From: Phoronis australis | Lineage: Eukaryota; Phoronida; Phoronidae | Direction: 5' to 3' | Length of the DNA: 64,000 bases | Assembly (NCBI GenBank): GCA_002633005.1 | Contig: NMRA01000112.1 | Span: forward strand, 62,001 to 126,000 | In this document: one piece after another, positions 24,710 to 35,000 of the stretch | Position numbering within the stretch: the first letter of the stretch is position 1 | Layout: each line of letters opens with the position of its first letter | Notes under the pieces: model-generated | Seen by the model: the letters and a program-made list of their open reading frames with translations, nothing else | Databases searched by the model: none | What the model was told of the DNA's origin: nothing | Position numbers and translations under genes: made by a program

Positions 24710-25735
24710 GTCTCCATTAACTTGGCGAAGTACTTGGAAGAACTAGACATCCAAAAATTTGCATCGAAACAATCACCCAGGGGTGGTATTGGGCTGTTTA
24801 CATCCACATGGCAGGTAGAGCTTCATATGTTTCATTGTTGAGTTAAAAATAGTGCTGCTATCAGGGTTTGGATTTGAAACAATATGAAATGTGTCCTTGG
24901 TTTAGCCAATGGGCTTATACTCTTTACCAAGCTCACTGATTCTTGTAGCCATTTGGTCAAGTCAATGTAAAGCTTCTTGGTTTTGCTATAAGTTTCAAAA
25001 AGTATACGCGGAAGTATGCATGTTAGATTAATCTTTCAGTTTTAACCCTGGTTGCGCCGGCTAAATGTCATGAAACATTAGTAAGAAGTTCTATGCTGGC
25101 TGGAGACAGCTATGCTCATTATGTAGAGTTGTGCATTTTCTTACCAGATTAACGAATTAAACAATGAAAGTTCATAAAAATAATGGGAGTTGTAGTTTAT
25201 TGCAGTTGCCAACAGTTTCATCATTTGATAAAAATATTAATTAATTTGTCACAGAACTTGAACTAAAAAGTTACAGAACATGATACCTGGTTAGCCTGAA
25301 GTCCAAATTTTATTAACACATTAAGTTTTGTCATATGCCTGGTTTGTTCTAGATTGTGATAGCATGATAGGTGACCATGTGCATGTTTTGTATTCAAGTT
25401 GTAGAGAATAAAATTGTTTTGAATGTCGCGAATCCAGGATTAAACCTTCATTCAAAACAGTATGTGGAAAACTGGCCCACTGCAGTGCATGCTTGAAGTA
25501 AACTTGCAGACTAGTCTTGCACTTGAATCCTGGAGAGTGATTGGTTAAATTTTGAGTTTGAAGACTATTTTCTAGGCTCTGTATATAAGTCAGGAAGTTT
25601 TACAAATCAGTGTTGTATAAACAGCACGATAAATATCCAGCAAGTTAAGTTGTCTTATACTGATAGCTTTTACCCATCTGTTATTAAAATTTGTTGTCTT
25701 TATTTCAGAGTGTGCCTTCAACAATCGTTGGATAA
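24710..25735 (+). CDS. Possible two terminal exons of an unrecognised gene
   Basis: An open 105-nt segment at 24710-24814 has a good acceptor (TTGTTTTCAG|GTCTCC) and a donor (GGCAG|GTAGAG). It encodes 35 residues beginning VSINLAKYLEELDIQKF and ending GLFTSTWQ, with balanced composition. It can be joined in phase 0 to 25709-25735 (acceptor TATTTCAG), which gives SVPSTIVG and a stop. No upstream exon was found, I do not recognise the peptide, and a MITE lies just upstream. It may be the end of a small gene, a transposon exon or chance. Confidence 0.25.
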
Positions 25736-25911
25736 AGAAAGGCTACCCAGACAACACAACGTACGCACTTATGAACTGCAGCTCATGAACCTATGAATTC
25801 AGTTACCTGAGATCAGAAACGTGTGTTTGTAGTCACAAAACATGGATTATTTGCCTGTAAAGCTAAGCGAGCAGATCTAGCTAAAGAAGATTAAGTGGCT
25901 TGTGGTCTAGC

Positions 25912-26416
25912 ATAGGGCCCTTTCACATTGACTTAACTCTTGTCTGAGCGGAGCATCGGCGTATACAGCGAAGTTAACTGGACCGTTCATTCTGGCTTCG
26001 GTAGTTAATGAACTTCGAAGTAAGCAGTAGGTGACGCTGTCGTGATCGAAGGTATCGCAAGGTAGCACTGCACGCTAAGATGTGACAACCTGGGAACATT
26101 TGCATGTGTTAATTTGACATAAAACTTATTTTTAAATTGATTGGTGATTGTTAGAGCAAGGAATAAGCAACTATTAGCCATCACACTACTATGCAATTGT
26201 TAATGATATCAGTGGCCCCTGGCAATAACTTCGATAGGACCGAAGTTGATCGTTTATACTGCGTGGCAGCGTTGACGCTAAGCAATTAAATCCACCTGTT
26301 TAGTGCGAAGTTAATTGGCGCTGTTAACTTCCTTCCAGGACGAACGTTTAAACGTTCATACTGACATTAACTCCCAAAAACTTCGACGCGTCGATGTTAG
26401 TATGAAAGGCCCTATA
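25912..26416. mobile_element. 505-bp non-autonomous TIR element
   Basis: The ends ATAGGGCCCTTTCACATTGAC (left) and GTTAGTATGAAAGGCCCTATA (right) are inverted repeats. Internal GAAGTTAA motifs recur in both orientations. No coding. Confidence 0.7.
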
Positions 26417-27280
26417 GATATGTGTATGAAGTTCAGTAGCTTTAAATTAAAGAAAAAAGAATATTTTTGTGGCCAAAGGTCTAAGTTTTCTAATTTCCAT
26501 CTCGTATAACCAGGTTGTACTTAGGGTTACTTTTAATGAAACTTGTTCACACCATGGAGTGTATTGGATTTACTGTTATTATGATTGTCAACAAAACGAA
26601 ACGACATTTAAATTGATATTTTTAAGGTTAAAAACAATTATAGGTGATTCTAAGCACTATTTCTATTTCTAGCATAAGGATTGTACTTCCCAAATTCAGA
26701 CCTGTGGCCATTGTCGATAAACTTTTAGTTACCTTTTACTTTTTATGTTATGCTTTTGTCTCTGCGGATATTCTTGGATTTTGCATATTAAGTGATTTGT
26801 TATTCTTGGTGTCATTACTGTAATTTTAGTTGAAAAAGTCTGCTGTTGAAACGTAGACTTTTGTTGTAGTCATTCCTGGCTATGTAATCACATTTTCTTT
26901 GGTTGTGTTTCATGATTTGGTAGTGATTCCTCTGTTTGTGCATTCCATTTTGCTCCCTCAGTTATCGCATAATTGTCATAGACTGAGAACGATGCAAATA
27001 TGAATATATCATTAGCCTCATTTAGTTTTCGCTGCATTGTATGCAGGTTTTTAAGATTTTGATATTTCACTTATGTTCACTTATTTTAAGGAACTAGTGT
27101 ATTTTAAGAAGTGCATTTTATTTTCTGCAATTAATCACTGTTAATGAAATGTTAATAGAACTCTAGTTTGTTAAATCTTTATGAGAATCATTAAATTTGT
27201 TGCTGTACTCCACTCTTGTTTTAGTGAAAGTCGAAATTTTGAAATGCCTGTCCTATTGAAACTTACCGGTATTGCTCTTA

Positions 27281-27613
27281 GAAAACTTCAGTTTTCAAAA
27301 GCTAGTTCCTTGAAAACTTATGTTCGGAAAGCTTAGTTTTCAAAAACTTCAGTTTTGATGACTTATGTTTGGTACTAAAAACTTGTTCCAAAACTTAAGT
27401 TTTTCAAAACCTTAAGTTTCTGAAACTTAAGTTTTCCAAAAACTTGTATTTTGGAAAAAGTTTTTTGGAACGAACTTAAGATTTTAAAACTTAAGTTTTT
27501 CAGAACTTAAGTTTTTGAAAAACTTAAGTTTTCGCCAAAAACTTAAGTTTTCGTGAATGAAAACTTAAGTTTTTCAGACCGAAAACTTAAGTTTTTCGAT
27601 GAAAACTTAAGTT
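27281..27613. repeat. Array of AAAACTTAAGTTTT palindromes
   Basis: Eleven CTTAAG sites, most within a longer AAAACTTAAGTTTT palindrome, lie between about 27393 and 27613. Degenerate AAAACTTCAGTTTT units lie upstream from 27281. The spacing is irregular (about 12-35 bp). It abuts the inner end of THAP-element copy 3. Confidence 0.9.
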
Positions 27614-28071
27614 CATTTTTGTAAGGGTCGGTAACCCTCCACTGCTTTGTACGTTGCGTGGACGGGTAGTGCTGCGTTCTTCACATGAACGAGCTAGCCA
27701 AGTACGGCGAAGTCTGTCATCCTTCGGAAAGCGACGCAAGGTACCTAAAGCGCGTGTGAGACGATAATGAGTACATCCCGGCAGGCAGCAACAGCGTAAC
27801 ATGTTGACTGACTTGTAAACAAAAGCAAACGACGACCGAACTTATCACAACCGAGGTAGACCAATGACTGACTCGACAGCTCTCACAGTCGGACTATAAT
27901 GAAAAGAAATTGGCGCGAAACTGTTGCATCCCAAAACGTCACTTCCGGAGTAGAAGACGAGAAATTAATCAAATTACGAAAAGCTGTAATTAAGTGAAAA
28001 ATGTGTCTGGGATAATCAACGAACCTTATTTTTGCTAAAAGTGACTTGAAAAAGGTTGCTTTCGCCTTTAA
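27614..28071 (-). mobile_element. THAP-type transposon 5' fragment, copy 3
   Basis: In reverse, the terminus at 28071 is followed by the same 269-bp leader and an ATG at 27802. This opens the longest surviving THAP remnant of the three: MLRCCCLPGCTHYRLTRALG, then RRFPKDDRLRRTW. The C-x4-C cluster, the FPKD motif and the following W fit the first half of a THAP zinc finger. The later Cys-x2-His pair is missing because the element breaks at the CTTAAG array. Confidence 0.65.
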
Positions 28072-28639
28072 TGGAGGGCGTCGGTCATTGATACTCAGCA
28101 AGCGCGTTTCGCTGTCTTAGTCGGACTTGCGTTTTATGAACATTTGATCTGTGGTCTGCAACACAAGTCAAAATGGTCCCCCTGGGTGGGCATTTTGCCA
28201 AAGGGCTGTGAACAACTTGAGACACAGGTTACGAACTGTTACTCCGTAGATACTCAGTACCCATAGTCTATGGTATGATGCCGTGTGTGAACTTGGAATC
28301 CTGCTTAATTTCAAGATCGCGTATGCGTCAGCTTGGAATTGAATATTCATTTGGGCAATCAGGTGAATCTTTTGTTTAGGTTAAAGGATTTTTTTTTAAT
28401 TACTGGCCTTATGGTCACCCATTTACTCCTTTATGGCCTAACTTGTGTCAAAGAATCGGAAGAATATGTGGATAGTGGTTAAATAAATTATTGTTTGTGA
28501 ATAAGATCGCCAATAGTTGGAAAATACTTTATTTTATTAACATGTAATTTGATTTAGTGCAGTGCAAGTGTTTATCAACGTGAGCGTGATTATTTGAATG
28601 AACTTTTCAAGTTTCCTCGTGCATTCCAAGTTCGCGCAC

Positions 28640-28790
28640 AGCAGTTGCACTTGTCCGTGGGAGCGGGACAATGTCAACGAGCCAATCCGCCGCTCCCCTT
28701 GTCCGTCTGCAAGTTAACGATAAAAGCTCGATAGGTAGCGCCCTTATCTAACCAACAAGGCTGCATTTACCGCGGGTAAGTACCAGAAAA
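28640..28790 (+). promoter_or_regulatory. Likely promoter / 5' exon region of the transporter gene
   Basis: A GC-richer segment upstream of the transporter. It contains an ATG at 28671 (favourable A at -3) opening 21 codons that end at a possible donor ATAG|GTAGCG (28734/28735), and a second candidate donor CGCGG|GTAAGT at 28775/28776. The first can splice in frame to 29100, giving an alternative N-terminus. The second would make this a non-coding leader exon. Confidence 0.35.
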
Positions 28791-29086
28791 ACGAACGTTC
28801 AGACAACATTTTAGTTCTTAAAACTCTGAATAGGTAAGCTTAGTGCTGCATTAAAATACACATTATGTTTTTTGGAGTTGCAATTTACATTCGGTTGCAG
28901 ACTTTTCAAAACAATGCTACAGTGAAATTCGCTTTTTGATGACACCCTCCACAACGTAAACAGTTTTGACAATTTCCGGTCGGTCGCTAGTCGCGAGTCG
29001 TGTCGTTAAACTTCATCATCTATTGCCATTCACATTTGACTCTCACAACTGATGTTCGTAATATTCATTAACGCGTGGCCGATAAA

Positions 29087-32000
29087 ATGACAATTTCAGG
29101 AGCGACTTCTGGGGTCGGATCCAAAAGTTCTGTGAGGATCCTCGCCAACATCTTCATCACGTTTATCGGGGCGGGGGTCCTCGGTTTGCCGTACGCTTTT
29201 AAAGAGGTGAGTTTCTGCCTTGAGTCAATGCAGGAATTTCGTATTTAATTATTTCGTTTCTCGTTGCTGTAGTACCTGAGGGAATGCCTCACTTAGATTC
29301 AAACTTGTACGCCCAGCTGTAGACAGTATCACCCGTAGAGTTGATGTCAGGCACTCTGTTAGGCAACAAGTAGTCCCTCGGTTGGCCGGAGGCTATACTT
29401 TCCATCGCTTTCTGTACACATTTCATCCCGTGTATTTTAAACGTTCGGTAGGCCAAATCCGGCCACCGAGTTGGAGTTTTCACCTCATCAAAAATACATT
29501 CCATACTCAAAACTATCACTTAAAAATGAGGTTACTTTCTTCAGTGATCCTTCGTACTTCTACACATATCTTCAATGAAGCATATCTACTAGAATTAAGG
29601 TGGCTTTGGAGAAGAATTCCAACTCCACTTTTTGGTCACCGTTAAATTTTTCACCGCGCGTGCGCGATAACCAAAAAATATTTCAACTGAGTCACGTGAG
29701 TTAGGCTAAGGCTAGCGCGAGACTGAGCGAAGCGCGTGACCTGGCGCGTGACACTTAGAAAATAGCATGGGAAGATATCAGGTGGAATTTGTGAGTTTTG
29801 TGTCCCTTGGACTTTTTGTTCATTAACAGGCATAATTTCTCTTAACTTCCTCAAAATGGCACCCGGTAAGAGCAACTCAAGCGAACCGCCGACAGATTTT
29901 CATGGATATATTCAAGTTATATTGACTAAATTGTATTCAGAGTAATGGTATGTGTTAATTATAACTCCATGTGCATTTATGCCTGTTTCATTCGAGTTTA
30001 TTTGCTGTAATGTGTAGCTTTTTATGGGGATGTACTATCGCCCCTGTATGCCTTGCGGCATCCAGGGCGATGTAATTGCCTAGCCCTCCATCTAATATGC
30101 AGCCGCAGGAATCTTTTTTGGTGAATTATGCATCACACTGAGTAAACCATAAAGTCATGTTGTTGTAAGTACCATCTGCACATAGGACACCTTAGGAGGA
30201 TGTTGATGTCTTTAACTCTTCCTAGCTTGAACAAATACTCCTGCAATCAATGTCATATCCCCTGACGCAAGTAGTCTAAAAATGACCTGTTGCAGATAGT
30301 TTGATTACAGAGTATTTGTTCAAGCTAGGAAGATTTAAACCCATCAGTGGCCTCCTAAGGTATCCTTTTGTGCACAAAAGGTATTTATATTAGTTGTTTA
30401 TCATGACTCAGATGGAGATACAATGTCATATTCCCTGCGCCGAAAACTTTTGACATATGAAAAGCCTATGGGGTAGTCCCCTTCTCTGCGGCAGCCAGTT
30501 GAGATGGTGGTATTGTCTACCGGATAGACACTAACACCCGGCTGAACCTGTTGTCAGAATGTGTAAACTGAAAGTCAAAACTGACCAGTAGTACCGTGTT
30601 CGCCGTAATAACCGCCCATGCCCCTATAAGCGCCCCCCACGCGTTTTCAGACTTTGCTGAAATAAGCGCCCAGTCCATGAACGTGTACGTGCGAACAATG
30701 ACGTACCTACAGTCCTAAAACTCGGCTACAATAACGTCTTCAATTTATCAAAAAATTTTTGCACGGGTCTTCCAGACCATCAGCGGCACTGCTACGTTTG
30801 TATTTAGACGTGACTATACACTTCAAAGTAACGCAGCGCTTCAAAAAGCGTTGCTACTCTCGCGACGACCGTGTCCCACTATGGTCTGACCTTTCAGTAC
30901 AGACACATCGACTGTCTCACGAATAAAAATAACTCGGTGTTAAACGCACATGGCCGGGAAGCACGCGCTACATATATGAACCTGTCATCAAAGACATGGG
31001 AACTATCCATTCATGAAACGGGTAGCATAGCATCGGTAAGAAATGAATATTGGGACTAATTTCTGACAATGGCTAATACTATAAAACATGTTTGCATTAT
31101 TTTTGAGATAGATTGTTTGATTAACCATAATTGGTGTTTTTAAGCTGAGTATCCGATAAAATGACAACTGACAGTGAATGCTTACACACCCTTACACCGA
31201 AAAATAACTGTCAGATAGTTACATGTACGTACGCATCCAGCTACACGTCGACTAATATGGGCCTTACCGAGACAAATGTCGAACGTTTTTAGCACATAAG
31301 GCCGGCAAGTGCTGAATGAAACACGCTCTGGTTTAGGTCTACTGCTTGTGCAAATTTCTTTAGACACAACCAATACACATCTAACTCATTAGATTGCGTG
31401 GCTCTGGCCAAAAGACGGTCTCTGCTTTGGCAAATGAACTCTGGTGACATGCACGCGCTCGCATAAAATGCAGACGAACTTCAAAACAAATGTCACGTGA
31501 CAACAACATGTGTGTTCGTCCAGACATTTTTCTCGCCGTGTTGTCGATCATACATGTAGATGGCACGATGTTGCACAGATTTGTACTTAAACCTGCCATT
31601 AATCCAGACTCCACGGGAACTTTAAAAAAATCTTAGAGACGTTAGAAAACTACTGAAGATTTCAGGTAATTTGCTTGAGTCGAAACTATTTTTATTCAGG
31701 CATTGAAGTCGCCATATCGAAGACGGCGATTTCGAGGCAGTCGGCAAGTTTTCGTCCTGGGATTTCAGCACAATTTTCTGTGAAATGATCGTAATTAAGT
31801 AGCAAAGTTTGATAGCAATGCACATTTTTGTTGAAAGTCTTTCATAGATTACAGATACGTCACAGAGCGTACATTTTGATGAATCTCCGATTTCACCCGT
31901 TTCGGAGACCGGTTTTCAACCGCCTAGGGTTATAATAAGCGCCCCCCTGAACCGAACTTTTCTAAGCGCCCTGGGCGGTTATTACGGCAAATACGATAGA

Positions 32001-35000
32001 CATTTGAGAAAGTGTAATGTCAAAATTTGTTTGTGGGCATGGGGTAGAATTTTGGTTCAGCGATTTCCTTGGTGTTTTTTGCCCTTTGAACAATTCACTG
32101 CAACGTAAATGCTTGAAATAGAGAACGGACCTTTTTTCATAGAAAAACCAACATTCTCCTAATGCATAGCTGCAAAGTGACTTTTCTTTTTGTCAAAAAT
32201 GCACTTTAAAATGAGTGGTAAAAAGGAAATGGAAAACTGCTCGCTGTAATAACTACTTTATCTAAAGTAAAAGCGAAGGGTAGTTTGGCTTCAAAATCAG
32301 GTCTAGTCGGATGGATAATCTTAGTACATACTGGCACTGTACTTTTATTGGTGGTCTTACCTAACACTATTACAGTGCAATAGAAGTTTTATAAGTCTAG
32401 TTCCCCATGACCCTCCAGTTATATGTAATCCTTGTGTGGCTAACTTGCCTACTCAAAGTCACTTCTGCGAGCTCGAGATACGTTTTGATTGAATGTGAAA
32501 CCTCGAAACCCAATGAAATGAAACTTACCACTACAATTATTAATGAGCTGGCATTTTTGAGATTCTTTGTCCTTTGTAGTATGATTAAGTTGGCCAACCA
32601 TGTTTTCTTATGATCAAGTGTCACTACTTATTTTGGACAGATAACATCATTTGCATACTTTAAATGAAGGAAATTATGAAGTTTTATCAGCAAGTCAATT
32701 ACAAGGATTTTGAGAACCAGTTCCATACTTGTTATTCAGAAGAGAAAACTGGTTTTCAAAATGCAGGACTTGTATATTGAGTGACTATTACTGTTTTGTC
32801 AGAATATTTGTAATTGGTCTATTATTCACCATCAACGTGTGTCCTAGATTGAAATCGAAGTCTCAGATATTGCTTGCAAGATTCTTGTTGTAGAATTCAA
32901 CTATTGTCAATCATATTTACTTGTTAGACAAAGATCACTTGTTAGACATAACATTAAGATCACTTGTTAGATCACTTGTTACACACAATATTCACTTTAT
33001 GTTGCTATATATAGACATACATTATTCAGATAGTGTAGTTCGACATGAAAGTTACTTATTCATTAATAACATCTGAAATAGTTAATACACAATATTATTT
33101 AGATCATGGCAGACTAAACTGTCCAACTTTGGGTCCCACAATACCCAAAACTGTCCAACTGTGGGTTCCAAAATACCCAAAACGGGGTTTAACAACTGGT
33201 GTCCATTGATATTTTAGCACCCAATACGTCCGACAAATGAAATTTCATAAGATTTTTCCACAAAAATAAAACTTATGAAAACTCAAATGACTTTTCTTAA
33301 AAGGATACCAAACCCTGTTTTGGCCAGTGAACTGATACTAAAGACAACATTCTCATCCAGTTCTCTGAAACAATGCTCTGTAACCCTCGTCAGTCCCCAA
33401 AAGTTTGGAGGAAAATTTGAAAACTCCTTTCAAAGTTTACTAAATAGGCAAGCGTGACCTAACCTTTTAGTAAATTACACGGCAAATGTGGGGAAAGACC
33501 ACCCACCAAGGACCATAACGTCCAATCTGTGACAATTAGGGAGTATGAGTTTAAATTGATTCCTGCCTTTAACTTGGAAGATTGACGCCAATGATGCACA
33601 AGCAGGTGACAAAATGAGGATTGGTTGAAATAATCAAAACAGGGTTTATAGTACTTATCCTTTTAACCTTTGGAATATAAATTTACATCTTCTGTATAAC
33701 CCAAATAGCACTTATCGTTACGATCATTTTTAAAAAGAATTACAAAAAGTATTTATAGATTTAAGGTTTAATTCCCAATGCTTATCAATGTCCTGTCACA
33801 TATTTATAATATAAATTTATAAATGCTTCGATGTCCTCACGGCCTTAAGTGCAAAACATCACTTTTTTGTTACTGTATATTATTTGCATCAATTTCATGC
33901 TTCTCTGACATTGTCCATCCACCTCAAGTTATTCGTGACAATGCAAACATAATTTAAAGGTTCGTTTTCAGTTTTATGGCTGAAAATGCATTTGGATTAT
34001 TGTTGGATGGAATAAACTTTTTGATGTTATTAGATTTGATTAGAGCTAAAAATAGAAAATTTGTTGCGTTTTTGTGATTTGCTTACGGATCACTAATTCT
34101 GGCGTCCGTCTGCTACGTATTTGCTGAAATGAAGCTGGTGTCTTCAGCAGTTAAACGTGCCATTTATTGAGTATGGTTAACTAATTACTTACATGTAGCT
34201 CTGCCAGCAGAGCGTTAGATTGCGAGGGCAAGAACTGCATGTTTGATTCGTCGTTGAGACCGTTCTCAGAAAATTAGTAGGGTTCTTGAACAAATAAATA
34301 GTTGACTTATTGGTTGTAAAACCTAATTTTATATTTTGTATGGCAACTAGATTTTTGTTGCACAGTTCTGGGAAACACAATCTTTTATCTCTCATGTTAC
34401 TGATATGTGTTATCTTAAAATGTGACATTGTGTAAATAGATCTTGATTGTATTAAATCCGTGCAAACAAAGACTAACTTTTCATATAATATATTGAACTT
34501 TTGTTCAATTACACCTGTAAAAAGCACATAGTTTCGCTTTTCATATACTGAAAGTTTGATAATTACAAATTTGTTTAGGAAGATTTATAACTATGGCATT
34601 CTTGCTCAATGCTCCATTTAGAGTTCATATGCTGCAGTCATATTTTGAGAGCTTTAAGTGGGCAATTAGATAAGGTCGGAAGATGAGGTGAAGTCTGACA
34701 TTCTTTGTTGAAGAACTTCCCCTTGATACAGCTGAACCCCATAGTGGGAGGGGCCTGTCTAGTGCTTCCTTGGGTTCAAGTGATTCACTTTCATATTGCT
34801 TGGCCGTGGTCACTACAACTGCCTGGATATGATTTTTATTTGCCATACCTGTCACCTGTATTATTTTAATGTACTGTCTCATAGAGGTTAGATGAAATAA
34901 ACAGTTTAAGCAAACAATAATATAATTGCCATTTCCTTATCCAGCCGGATAGCTATCTTTGAATCAAATTTACATGTTGAGTAATGTTTTACTGCGATGA

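Larger units (their letters stand above)
20382..29086. other. Intergenic, mobile-element-rich, no firmly supported gene
   Basis: An 8.7-kb stretch between the start of paralogue 2 and the transporter gene. It contains an inverted repeat copy (22425-22560), two THAP-element copies (22663 and 28071 termini), a small TIR element (24452-24602), a 505-bp TIR element (25912-26416), a CTTAAG palindrome array and a GC-richer segment near 28640-28790 that is probably the transporter promoter. One pair of possible exons (24710-25735) is listed separately. In 20400-22400 I see nothing else. Confidence 0.6.
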
